Source: JACPAP01 sp035287045 (GTDB lineage Bacteria; Gemmatimonadota; Gemmatimonadetes; Gemmatimonadales; GWC2-71-9). From it: a stretch of DNA of 57,062 nt. The first letter of the stretch is position 1. Each line of letters starts with the position of its first letter. A program made the translations under genes and the position numbers. Under the pieces are notes generated by a model. It had not been told where the DNA came from, made no database searches, and saw nothing but the letters and a program-made list of their open reading frames with translations. Location of the stretch: NCBI GenBank assembly GCA_035287045.1, contig DATECF010000196.1, forward strand, positions 1-57,062, read 5' to 3'. Below, piece by piece: positions 36,187 through 44,528 of the stretch.

Positions 36187-39100
36187 TTATGGCTCGTCCA
36201 GCTTCCGCCCCGCGTTCAGGTTGTCGAAATGCAGGATGGTGTTGAGCACCATCCCATAGCTGCCGATGGTCTGGCCCCGCCACACGGGATTGATGGCGAA
36301 CAGCACCACATGCCCTTTCCCTTTGGGCACGTCCACCACCACCGGCCGGTCCGCGATCTCGCTCCCGCCCTGCAACAGACCTGACACCAGCAAGTCCCGC
36401 TGGGCGCTGAACCGGAGCACCACCCGCGGCCGTTGATCGGGTGGAATCACGTTGAGCGGGTTCCGGAGCTGCTCATCGGTGAGCGGGGCCGCCTGCCACT
36501 GTTCCACGCGCGGCGGCGTGGGCCGCTCAAACCGCGGGTCGAGCGCCGGGCGACCCTGCGGCACGTCGGGATCGTCTTGCGTCCCGCGACCCGTGGGCCG
36601 GCCGCTGGCTTCGCCGAACCGCCCCCGGCCGCGGCCGCCCAGCGTGTGGCTCACCGAGAAGCTCTCGCCGTCGCTGCTGTAGACCGCCAGGCTGTCGATG
36701 ACCCCGTACGCGATGGGACTGGCCTCATCCACCACCCGCGAGCGGAGCAGGCTTCCCACCACGCGGCTGTTCCCCGCCTGATTGACCGTGACGCCAGCGG
36801 TCAGCCCGTATTGCACCGCGAAGCCGGCGGTGTTCTCCGCGCCCACCAGCACCCCGCCACGCGACACGAAGCTCTCCAGGTTTCTCACGCCCTGCCAGCC
36901 GAGCCCGGGCCGCAGGTCGTCGGTCTCGTCAATGGCGCCGAGGTTGGGGGTCTCGGCCGTCTTCTTCCAGGGCATGGGGTTCCGCCACATCGGGAGTCCC
37001 GACACCATGGTCTGGGCGTTGCCCCCGGCCGGCGGGAACAGGATCACGTCGTACTTCGCGTTCAGGTCCGCGGTGGCCGCGACGTCCTGCACGCTGATGT
37101 AGTCGTAGGGGACCTGCATGAAGTCGAACGCCTGCCGCCACCAGCCCTCGGTCTGGGTGGAGATCCAGGTATGCAAGATCGCGACCCGCGCGGCCCGCAC
37201 CGGATGCGACTTGACCGAGGGGGCCGCCTCCAGACCGTAGGCCTGAAGCCCCAGCTCCTGGGTGGCGCGCTGCAATTCCGCCGCGGCGACGTTCCGGATG
37301 ACGAACGATCCGCGATTGAACTTCCGGCCGCCCACCTCGAACGGCTCCTCGGCCGCCTGGATGTCCGCGTTCTTCAGGCGATACCGCAGGGTGGCCAGGG
37401 CGTTGTCACCGTTGTGATTGATGGCGACCACGCCGCCGCTGCCTGTCACGCCGCCGCTCGCGCGGACCTCGCCGTTCACCCGTTCCAGGGGTGCACCGAG
37501 CACCGTCGTATCAACGACCCGCACGGCCTCCACGCCGAAGGCCTCGGGGAAGGTCCAGCCGGTGTCGTCGTAGGGCGTGCGCTGGGGATCGGTGGGGCTC
37601 CAGTACTGATAGTCGAGCAGCGCGTCCGCGATGCGCGAGTAGGGCTGGTCCATGCGCACGACGTAGGTCCCCGCCGTAAAGGTGCGGGTGGTGGGAGCCT
37701 TGGTGGTGTCCTGCCCGGCTCGGCCAGCCGTATCGGCGGCGGCACCGCGACCCCCGGCCCGGGCGCTGTCGGCCCGCGAGCGCCTCGCCGGCAGGGTCAC
37801 CGTGAACGTGCCGGTGGCCCGCGAAATCTCCACGTGCTGCCTTTGGAGGATCCGGAGCAGCTCCGCCTGGGCCCCGGGGCGCCTGGTGTCGCCGGGGAAG
37901 ACGTACGCGGCAGGTCCTTCCGTCCGTGCCTTGAGCACGGAGCGCTTGCTCCGCTCGTAGAAGTTCTGGAGCACCAGGCGCCGGTTATTGGCGATGTAGC
38001 TCAGCGAAACCAACAGCCCGGTTTGTTGATAGTTGTTGTTGTTCCGGAGCGACCATTTCACCCTGGGCAGCGGCGGGTTCTGCCGGTACCAGGTGCGCGC
38101 GGTTTCGTCCGGCGAGAGGGTGCGCTCCACCGTCTCCGCCGTGCCGCCGTTGCCGAAGGTCTCATACAGGCGGCTGATGCCGTTGTGGGTGGCCGCGATG
38201 AACATGAGGTACCCGGGCGACCAGGTGTCGAACCGGCCGAAGGCGAAGACGCCCGGCATCCCCATCCGGGTCATCTCCTGCACGTTGTTCCAGCCGATCA
38301 GCTGCCATTCGTTGGCCAGCAGCGGGTCAATCCAGGCGTTGTAGGGCCCGTCGCCTATGGTGTTGTCGTAGAGGTACGGGACCGACTCGTGGAGGTCGTG
38401 GAGCACCTGCGCCGTCCAGCCTACGTAGGTGTTGAGCACGTTCTGCGTGAGCTTCAGCGTGAGCCCCATGGCGTCGCGGTTGTTGTCGTGCGCCACGTAG
38501 TGGCCCCAGTAGATCAGATTGGGCCAGGTCTCGTTGGGATGGGCCATGTGCCAGCGGAAGACGTCCACCATGCGGTCCCGGCCATCCACCTCCACCACGG
38601 GCGTGATCAGGGTGATCACGTGATCCCGGATGTTCCGGATGTAGGGACTCTCGTCCACGGCCAGGCGATAGGCCAGCTCCATCAATGCCGTGGGCGCGCC
38701 GGCTTCCGGCGAGTGAATGGTGCCGGTGATGTAGTAAACGGGCGTCGCTTCCGCCTGGAGGCCCAGGGCTTCCTCGTCCGTGGTGGTGCGCGGGTCCGCC
38801 AGCTTTGCCAGCAGCGCGCGGTTGGCGTCCAGGCGCGCCATCAGCGCCTCCGAGGCCACCGCCACGGCGATCATCTCCCGGTTCTCTTCCGTCGTGCCAA
38901 TGGAAAACACCTTCACCCGTGGGGTCGCCTTCTCCAACAGGCGCATGTACTGATAGACCTCATGCGAGTACGGCAGCTTGGTGGGCCCGCCGGCGATGTC
39001 GCCCAGCACGGTGGTGGGCGTGGGCACGGTCGGCGACGCCGGCAGGTAATCCACCAGCGGTGAGAGGAAAAAGGGCTCGGTGGTGTACTCGCGGATCTTC

Positions 39101-39270
39101 CGGGTGTATGCCTCATCAATGGGCTGCGCGGGGCTCCGCCCGGGCCGCGCCGCGGCCGCGGCACTCGCGCCGTCGCGGGGCGTGACCACGGGGGTCTGCG
39201 CGATGCCGAGGCGGGTGGAAGCGATGAGCAGCGAGAGGACCAAGCAGGCGGTCAGCGAACGGCGGTTCAT
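36187..39270 (-). CDS. Secreted M14 zinc carboxypeptidase-like protein with long C-terminal region
   Basis: 1027 residues from ATG 39270, giving a signal peptide ending GIAQ. M14 domain about 95-400: zinc ligands His186 and Glu189 (TIHSPEAG) and His294 in the LHDLHES stretch, preceded by EVDGRDR and NNRD. Residues about 420-700 are a linker with a low-complexity Ala/Arg segment, and about 700-1020 resemble a class I glutamine amidotransferase-like/ThuA fold (YDVILFPPAGG, FVSRGGVLVGAENTAGFA, GKGHVVLFAINPVWRGQT). Such proteins are common in Gemmatimonadota and presumably digest peptides or process peptidoglycan outside the cell. It follows the coiled-coil gene by 100 bases. Confidence 0.93.
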   Translation of the reverse strand: MNRRSLTACLVLSLLIASTRLGIAQTPVVTPRDGASAAAAARPGRSPAQPIDEAYTRKIREYTTEPFFLSPLVDYLPASPTVPTPTTVLGDIAGGPTKLPYSHEVYQYMRLLEKATPRVKVFSIGTTEENREMIAVAVASEALMARLDANRALLAKLADPRTTTDEEALGLQAEATPVYYITGTIHSPEAGAPTALMELAYRLAVDESPYIRNIRDHVITLITPVVEVDGRDRMVDVFRWHMAHPNETWPNLIYWGHYVAHDNNRDAMGLTLKLTQNVLNTYVGWTAQVLHDLHESVPYLYDNTIGDGPYNAWIDPLLANEWQLIGWNNVQEMTRMGMPGVFAFGRFDTWSPGYLMFIAATHNGISRLYETFGNGGTAETVERTLSPDETARTWYRQNPPLPRVKWSLRNNNNYQQTGLLVSLSYIANNRRLVLQNFYERSKRSVLKARTEGPAAYVFPGDTRRPGAQAELLRILQRQHVEISRATGTFTVTLPARRSRADSARAGGRGAAADTAGRAGQDTTKAPTTRTFTAGTYVVRMDQPYSRIADALLDYQYWSPTDPQRTPYDDTGWTFPEAFGVEAVRVVDTTVLGAPLERVNGEVRASGGVTGSGGVVAINHNGDNALATLRYRLKNADIQAAEEPFEVGGRKFNRGSFVIRNVAAAELQRATQELGLQAYGLEAAPSVKSHPVRAARVAILHTWISTQTEGWWRQAFDFMQVPYDYISVQDVAATADLNAKYDVILFPPAGGNAQTMVSGLPMWRNPMPWKKTAETPNLGAIDETDDLRPGLGWQGVRNLESFVSRGGVLVGAENTAGFAVQYGLTAGVTVNQAGNSRVVGSLLRSRVVDEASPIAYGVIDSLAVYSSDGESFSVSHTLGGRGRGRFGEASGRPTGRGTQDDPDVPQGRPALDPRFERPTPPRVEQWQAAPLTDEQLRNPLNVIPPDQRPRVVLRFSAQRDLLVSGLLQGGSEIADRPVVVDVPKGKGHVVLFAINPVWRGQTIGSYGMVLNTILHFDNLNAGRKLDEP

Positions 39271-39370
39271 GAACGACCTCGCGTCGGGGCGGTGTGCGTA
39301 GTGCCACGGACCGGCCAAAAGGTACGACGCGGGGCTCGGGGGAGGGAGAGCGATCAGATGATCGGGGCGG

Positions 39371-39697
39371 TCACCTCAACACGCCGGCCAGTGCCGCGAC
39401 CGCCGCCACCGCCCCACACCAGAAGACAAACGACCATTTCATGAGGTCGGCGGTACGCTGCTCGATCTTGGCCTCGAGCCGGCCCACAATGGTGGCCTCG
39501 AACTGCGCGAATCTGGCGTCCATGACCCGATCGATCTCATTGAGCCGCGTGTCGAAGCGGCTGAAATTGAGCTCGTTCAGCTCACGCAGCTCCGCCCGCT
39601 GCGCTTCCATGTGCTGCATCCACCCTACCATGTCCGCGCCGGCTTCCTCGCCGAACGCTTCGTAGAGCTTGTGCGACAACCTGGCCGTTACCGGCAT
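39371..39697 (-). CDS. Coiled-coil protein with C-terminal membrane anchor
   Basis: 108 residues. A long amphipathic coiled coil (about 25-80: AELRELNELNFSRFDTRLNEIDRVMDARF) is followed by one membrane helix (WSFVFWCGAVAAVAALAGVL). The layout resembles DUF1640/CCDC90-like proteins, which are tail-anchored. The function is unknown. It lies upstream of the M14 gene on the same strand with a 100-base gap, so co-transcription is possible but not shown. Confidence 0.8.
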   Translation of the reverse strand: MPVTARLSHKLYEAFGEEAGADMVGWMQHMEAQRAELRELNELNFSRFDTRLNEIDRVMDARFAQFEATIVGRLEAKIEQRTADLMKWSFVFWCGAVAAVAALAGVLR

Positions 39698-39856
39698 GGA
39701 CGGGACTCCGGGAGAGTTCGTCGCCCACAGTAAACCTACGGTGGACGGAGGCTCGCATCAATTCCGCGCTCCGCCGGCGCCAAACATCGCGAACCCCGCT
39801 TGCCGACCGGCTCGAGATGCTCTACGATGGTCCCATCCCCCTCCCGAGGTCCGACC

Positions 39857-40267
39857 GTGCGACCGTCCGTGTGGTGTCTCTGTGCAACGCTCAGTGCCAT
39901 CGCGGCGTGCGGCGGCGAGCCGGCGGCGCGCGCCGTGATCCTGCAACCCATGGACGGCGACACCATCGCGCCGGAGGCGCGGGTGGTGCTCGGGGCGGAG
40001 GGAGTGGAAGTCGTCGCCGCGGATGGCCAGCAAACACCCGGCCGCGGACATCACCACCTGTTCATCGACGCCGATTTGAGCCCCACCGGCGCCGCCATTC
40101 CCGCGGGGGTCCCGGGGATCGTGCACATCGGCACCGGGGCCCGGGAGTCCACCCTGTCCGGACTCACGCCGGGAGCGCACCGCATCATCGCGGTGCTGGC
40201 GTACGGGAATCACGTACCCATGGAGGGCGTGGCGACGGATACCATCCAGGTGGTGGTCCGCGAGTGA
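39857..40267 (+). CDS. DUF4399 lipoprotein
   Basis: 136 residues. GTG 39857 is chosen because GAGGT lies six bases upstream and the protein then begins with a compact lipoprotein signal (VWCLCATLSAIAAC). The rest matches DUF4399: GHHHLFID, PAGVPGIVHIGTGARESTLSGLTPGAHRI and AYGNHVPM. The His cluster might bind a metal, but no function is established for the family. The 159 bases before it (39698-39856), shared with the divergent coiled-coil gene, show no clear promoter. Confidence 0.82.
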   Translation: MRPSVWCLCATLSAIAACGGEPAARAVILQPMDGDTIAPEARVVLGAEGVEVVAADGQQTPGRGHHHLFIDADLSPTGAAIPAGVPGIVHIGTGARESTLSGLTPGAHRIIAVLAYGNHVPMEGVATDTIQVVVRE

Positions 40268-40327
40268 CCGCGCCGGCCGGCCGCGGGTCTCATCCTGTAG
40301 GGTCTTCCACGGCCGGAGCCAAAGGGC

Positions 40328-40801
40328 GTGTCGCCAATCCGGAGATTGCAGATCCAACGCCGTTGGTGCGCGAGCGCGTGCGCCGCACTGCTGCTGGCCA
40401 CGGCCTGCGGCGGCTCACCGGGCCCCAACCTCCTCACCAGCCAACCGCAGTGGGAGTGGCAGGCGGCCTGCTGCGGGTTCGCGGGAGATGAGCGGAGCCC
40501 CGCCACCGAGGGCTACGCGTACGTGCTTCAGTTTGACGCCGGCGGACGGGTGCGCGCGATTCGCGACGGCGATCTGGTCATCGAAACGCGCTACCGGCTG
40601 ACCACGTCGGGCGGAGGCCCCACCGCGGATCCGGCCGTCGCCGTGGAATACGACGACCCCCTCCAACTTGGGCCCGGCATCGAGGCGGCGCCGAGACACC
40701 TGGTGATGCTGCTGGAGAACGGCACCCTGCTGCTCCGCAACCTGGCGCCCTGCGCTGACTGCTTCGGCGACTGGACGTTCCTACCGTCTCTGACGCAGTG
40801 A
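40328..40801 (+). CDS. Small lipoprotein of unknown function
   Basis: 157 residues, GTG start. Lipobox LLLATAC. The mature part has WEWQAACCGFAG and a beta-rich body (GYAYVLQFDAGGRVRAIRDGDLVIETRYRL), with CADCFGDW near the end. It resembles small lipocalin-like lipoproteins with a W..GG..G....P.T.GY pattern; this is a weak resemblance. It follows the DUF4399 gene by 60 bases on the same strand, so the two are possibly one transcript. Confidence 0.72.
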   Translation: MSPIRRLQIQRRWCASACAALLLATACGGSPGPNLLTSQPQWEWQAACCGFAGDERSPATEGYAYVLQFDAGGRVRAIRDGDLVIETRYRLTTSGGGPTADPAVAVEYDDPLQLGPGIEAAPRHLVMLLENGTLLLRNLAPCADCFGDWTFLPSLTQ

Positions 40802-40908
40802 GCGAGGCCGCCGGCTGCACCCGGCGGGAGTTCCTGGGGTTGCTCGACGGCGGGCACACCGTGCCCGCCAACGTCGCCGCGCAGGCCATGCAGTGGATGC
40901 TGCGGTGA
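40798..40908 (+). CDS. Possible 36-residue peptide, coupled by GTGA overlap
   Basis: A GTG whose last two bases overlap the preceding TGA opens a 36-codon frame containing RREFLGLLDGGHTVPANVAAQAM. It may be a coupled microprotein or the remnant of an older reading-frame end. Nothing similar is recognised. The hairpin at 40849-40869 lies inside it. Confidence 0.25.
   Translation: MSEAAGCTRREFLGLLDGGHTVPANVAAQAMQWMLR
40849..40869. terminator. Perfect hairpin between convergent genes
   Basis: GGCGGGCAC, loop ACC, GTGCCCGCC: a nine-base perfect stem in the 141-base space between the small lipoprotein gene and the convergent beta-propeller gene. Probable terminator without a T tract; it could equally be part of the tiny reading frame. 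Confidence 0.45.
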
Positions 40909-40942
40909 TCAGGCAGCGTGCGGTTCTTGCGGCCCTACCGGT

Positions 40943-43900
40943 CTATCTCTCCGTCAACCAGCGATCCTCTTCCACCTCCACCATCTGCGTGTAGTCCCGG
41001 CCACCCACCGTGAGCGTGACCCTATAGAGCCCGGGCCGGGCCATGGGCCCCTGCTGTTGGCCGCCGAACCCGCCGCCACCGCCGCCTGCCTGCGCCGCCG
41101 GCCGGGGCGGTGGATTGCCCCGCAGGTTCCACTGCACCCGGTTCATGCCCTGCTCCATGGTGCCGTCGAGATTCCGGAACACTTCGCCGGTGGCCGCGTT
41201 GGCGATGGTGATCTTCACCTCGCCCGAGGCCGCGGCCTTGAGGTAGTAGCTGATGGCCGTGCCGTCCGGCGCGTTCTCGCCGCGGAAATTCTTGTCGCCC
41301 GTCACCGACCGCGAGCGTGTGGGGTCGTTCTTCCACGCCACCGCGCTTCGCGGCGGGAACAGATGCGCGTCCTGCGCCACCACCTCCGGCGTGAGCCCCT
41401 GGAGCGGTGTCACGTCGTCCAGGATCCAGATGCTCCGGCCGTGGGTCGAAAGCACCAGGTCATTGTCCCGCGGATGCACCAGCAGGTCGTCGAACCGGGT
41501 GCTGGGAAGGTTGGTCATGAACCGCTGCCAGGACTTCCCCTCGTCCAGCGACGCATAGAACGCGAACTCGGTGCCGAGGTAGAGCAGGCTGGCGTTCCCG
41601 GGGTCCTGCCGGATGGTATTGACGTTGCCGTACGCCGGGAGATTGCCGGCGATGGAGGTCCAGGTGGCGCCGTAGTCCCGCGTGACCCAGACGTAGGGCT
41701 TGAGGTCGTCGTGACGATGGCCGTCGACCGAGACGTACGCGGTCGCGGCGTCAAACGACGATGCTTCGACCCTGGAGATGTAGTACTCCCTGGTGGTTCC
41801 GGGGATGTTCTTGCCCACCTCGGTCCAGGTGGCCCCGCCATCCTTGCTCACCTGCAGGTTGCCGTCGTCGGTGCCCGCCCACAGGATCCCCGGCACCAGG
41901 GGCGACTCGGCGATGGTGATGATGGTGCCCCAGGCATTGACACCGTCGTTCTTGGAGAGAATGCACGCGCCGGAGCGCTCGCGCCCGCAGCGCGGCAGCG
42001 TGCCCTTCTGGCCCATGAGCTCGCGGGCGTCGCGATCCACCGCCTTGGTGAGATCGCCGCTCATGGTCCAGGTGTTGCCGCGGTCGTACGACTTGAAGAA
42101 CCGGCTGCCGCCCACGTAGATGACGCTGGGATTGTGGGGCGAGAGCAGGATGGGCGTGTTCCAGTTCCAGCGGAACTGGGTCCCCTCGGGCGGCGCCGGC
42201 TGAATGTTGCCGCGCCGGAAGGCCGCCTGCTGTTCCGGCGTGAGGTTGGCGAATTGCCCCCCGCCGCCACCACCGCCTCCGGGTCCCTGACCGGGGCGCA
42301 GCGGGGCGCGCGGCCGGATGTTCTGCTGCTCGCCGGTCCGCAGGTTGTAGCGGTTCATGTTCCCGCCCTGCGACTCGGAGAAGAGAATCATCCAGTCGGT
42401 GGGATCGATCTGGCTGTAGAAGCCGTCGCCGCCGCCCACGCGATACCAGTCCTGCGCCAGGATCGGCCCGGAGCGCACGCTGCTCGGCCCGCACCAGCTC
42501 CCGTTGTCCTGGAGCCCGGTGCACACGTAGTAGGGCCGCCGCATGTCCACCGAGGCGTGATAGGGCTGGCCCACGGCCCAGCTTCGTAACGACTCCCAGG
42601 TCTCACCGCCGTCCCAGGAGACATCCACGGCGCCGTCGTTGCCGTACAGCACGTGCCGGCTGTTGGCGGGGTCGATCCAGATGGCGTGGTGATCCACGTG
42701 ACCCTGCCCCCGCATCACCCGCCAGGTGCGGCCGCCGTCGGCGGATTTGTACGATTGCACGCCCGCCGTGTAGATGGTGTTTTCGTTATTGGGATCCACC
42801 CGGATCTGGCTGAAGTACATGGGCCGGGCGTTCTGGTTGGAGAGGAACTCCCAGGTGCGCCCCTTGTCATTGGAGCGCCACACACCGGAGCACTGCGGGT
42901 CCGGCTCCGCGGGCTGCTGCTGGCCGCCGCCGCCGCCGCCGCCCTGCTGTCCACCCACCACGCCGGTTGTGGGGCACTGCGGCGCCCCCCCGAACCCACC
43001 ACCTCCCGCCTGCGGCCCGCCCGCCTGTCCGCCTTGTCCGCCTTGTCCGCCCGCTCTCGCTACCACCCGCTCCTTGTCCGGCGCCGTTTCGATCTGCGCG
43101 TAGATCACGTTGGGATTGGATCGCGAGAAATCCATCGCCACGCGGCCCAGGGTGCCGGTGGGCAAGCCGCCGCCGGTGACCCGGGTCCACCGCTCGCCGC
43201 CGTCGTCGGAGCGCCAGATACCGGAGCCGGGCCCGCCGCCCACGAAGCCCCAGGCGGCGCGGCGGCGCTGGTACATGGCGGCGAACAACACGTCCGGGTT
43301 CGAGGGGTCCATCACCAGCTCGGTGGCGCCGGTGTGGTCGTCCACGAACAGGACCTTTCGCCAGGTGCGGCCGCCATCGGCCGACTTGAACACGCCGCGC
43401 TCGGCGTTGGGGCCAAACAGGTGGCCGGTGGCCGCCACCCACACCACCTCCGGGTTCCGTGGGTGAACCAGGATGCGCGCGATGGTCTGGGTCTCGCGCA
43501 GCCCCATGTGGGTGAAGGTCTTGGCGGCGTCGGTGGACTGGTAGATCCCGTCGCCGAAAGACGAGGACTGCCGGTTGTTGGGTTCGCCGGTGCCTACCCA
43601 GACGACGTTCGGGTCAGACGGGGCCACCGCGACGTCGCCAATGGAGTGGTTGGAGTAGGTATCGAACACCGGCTCGAAGGTGGTGCCGTTATTGGTGGTC
43701 TTCCACAGGCCGCCGGTGGCGAAGCCCACGTAGAAGGTGGACGGGTCGCTTTCGACCACGGCGAAATCGTCCACCCGGCCGCCCTGTCCCACCGGGCCGA
43801 TGGAGCGCCAACGGAAGGGCCGGAGCAGCGGGTCGGTCGCCTGGTTGATGGCGGGCGCCGGGGGACCTTGCTGCCCCTGGCCGCCGCCCTGCGCCGACCC

Positions 43901-43969
43901 GGGGGCCGGCAGGGGCATCAGGAGCAACACGGCGAGCAGCGTGTGGGAGCATCGGGACACATTGTGCAT
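40943..43969 (-). CDS. Secreted sortilin/VPS10-like beta-propeller protein
   Basis: 1008 residues from ATG 43969, giving a signal peptide ending GSAQ. BNR/sortilin-type propeller repeats run through most of the length (GLWKTTNNGTTF, GIYQSTDAAKTF, GVFKSADGGRTW, GIWRSDDGGERW, GVWRSNDKGRTW, SWDGGETW, FKSYDRGNTW, QVSKDGGATW). About 365-410 is a Gly/Gln-rich insert (GGQGGQGGQ and GGGGGGGQQQP) that also breaks the propeller. The C-terminal about 150 residues include a FlgD/IG-like beta domain (GEVKITIANAATGEVFRNL). It is annotated elsewhere as a glycosyl hydrolase, but I see no catalytic evidence. Probably an exported ligand-binding or polymer-binding protein. Confidence 0.9.
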   Translation of the reverse strand: MHNVSRCSHTLLAVLLLMPLPAPGSAQGGGQGQQGPPAPAINQATDPLLRPFRWRSIGPVGQGGRVDDFAVVESDPSTFYVGFATGGLWKTTNNGTTFEPVFDTYSNHSIGDVAVAPSDPNVVWVGTGEPNNRQSSSFGDGIYQSTDAAKTFTHMGLRETQTIARILVHPRNPEVVWVAATGHLFGPNAERGVFKSADGGRTWRKVLFVDDHTGATELVMDPSNPDVLFAAMYQRRRAAWGFVGGGPGSGIWRSDDGGERWTRVTGGGLPTGTLGRVAMDFSRSNPNVIYAQIETAPDKERVVARAGGQGGQGGQAGGPQAGGGGFGGAPQCPTTGVVGGQQGGGGGGGQQQPAEPDPQCSGVWRSNDKGRTWEFLSNQNARPMYFSQIRVDPNNENTIYTAGVQSYKSADGGRTWRVMRGQGHVDHHAIWIDPANSRHVLYGNDGAVDVSWDGGETWESLRSWAVGQPYHASVDMRRPYYVCTGLQDNGSWCGPSSVRSGPILAQDWYRVGGGDGFYSQIDPTDWMILFSESQGGNMNRYNLRTGEQQNIRPRAPLRPGQGPGGGGGGGGQFANLTPEQQAAFRRGNIQPAPPEGTQFRWNWNTPILLSPHNPSVIYVGGSRFFKSYDRGNTWTMSGDLTKAVDRDARELMGQKGTLPRCGRERSGACILSKNDGVNAWGTIITIAESPLVPGILWAGTDDGNLQVSKDGGATWTEVGKNIPGTTREYYISRVEASSFDAATAYVSVDGHRHDDLKPYVWVTRDYGATWTSIAGNLPAYGNVNTIRQDPGNASLLYLGTEFAFYASLDEGKSWQRFMTNLPSTRFDDLLVHPRDNDLVLSTHGRSIWILDDVTPLQGLTPEVVAQDAHLFPPRSAVAWKNDPTRSRSVTGDKNFRGENAPDGTAISYYLKAAASGEVKITIANAATGEVFRNLDGTMEQGMNRVQWNLRGNPPPRPAAQAGGGGGGFGGQQQGPMARPGLYRVTLTVGGRDYTQMVEVEEDRWLTER

Positions 43970-44132
43970 GGCGGGCCACTCCTCGAGCGATGCGATCAGG
44001 GAACGGATGGGCAACCGGGGTCGCCGGCTAATTCTGCGCCGCCGGCGGGTCCCTGGTAAGTACGGCCGACCGGGCTCGGGCGTTGCCCATGGCGCAAGGA
44101 CTGGATGCGTGGCCGCGATGGCGGGATGAGCC

Positions 44133-44174
44133 TTGACATTCACTAAACCCCAACTATATAAACGTCATATATAG
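44133..44174 (+). promoter_or_regulatory. padR promoter with overlapping palindromic operator
   Basis: Consensus TTGACA (44133-44138) with TATAAA (44157-44162, spacer 18) or TATATA (44155-44160, spacer 16). The -10 lies inside an inverted repeat with arms CTATATA (44154-44160) and TATATAG (44168-44174). The transcript would start about 10-13 bases before the ATG at 44181. The position fits autorepression by the encoded PadR. Confidence 0.8.
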
Positions 44175-44180
44175 CTCCCC

Positions 44181-44528
44181 ATGGCGGAGGCACCTTCGGT
44201 GATCACCCCGTTGACGTACGAGATACTGCTGGCGCTGGCCTCGCAGGACTGCCACGGCTACGGCATCATCAAGGAGATCGAGGAGCGGGCCGGTGAAGCG
44301 TCGGCCCCGAGCACCGGAGCGCTCTACCTCGCGCTTCAGCGGATGGAGAGCGACGGTCTCATCGAGGAGGCGCCCGGCCGCCCGACCTCGGGGGATGACG
44401 CGCGCCGTCGTTATTACCGGCTGACCCGGCGGGGCCGGGAGGCGGCCAAAGCCGAGTCCGCGCGGCTGGCGGCGCTGGTGGCCGCGGCCCGACGAAAGCG
44501 CCTCCTGCCCGCCAGCGCGGACGCATGA
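44181..44528 (+). CDS. PadR-family transcriptional repressor
   Basis: 115 residues. Winged helix of the PadR type: LTYEILLALASQDCHGYGIIKEIEER, then STGALYLALQRMESDGLIEE and RRRYYRLTRRGREAAKAE. It belongs to the short PadR subfamily with one C-terminal dimer helix. Its stop overlaps the start of the permease gene as ATGA, so regulator and permease form one operon, an arrangement known for orphan ADOP permeases in related phyla. Strong promoter and operator lie directly upstream. Confidence 0.93.
   Translation: MAEAPSVITPLTYEILLALASQDCHGYGIIKEIEERAGEASAPSTGALYLALQRMESDGLIEEAPGRPTSGDDARRRYYRLTRRGREAAKAESARLAALVAAARRKRLLPASADA

Noticed and set aside
36433..39063. An 876-codon open frame on the plus strand opposite the M14 gene, and similar long antisense frames (for example 9075-11246, 27937-30084, 41057-42589).
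   Set aside because: High GC makes the opposite strand of real genes open. The translations are Arg/Gly/His-rich without domains, while the other strand carries recognised proteins.
42895..43060. Gly/Gln repeats of the beta-propeller gene read as tandem DNA repeats or CRISPR-like.
   Set aside because: They are imperfect GGC/GGA codon repeats inside a coding frame, with no spacers.
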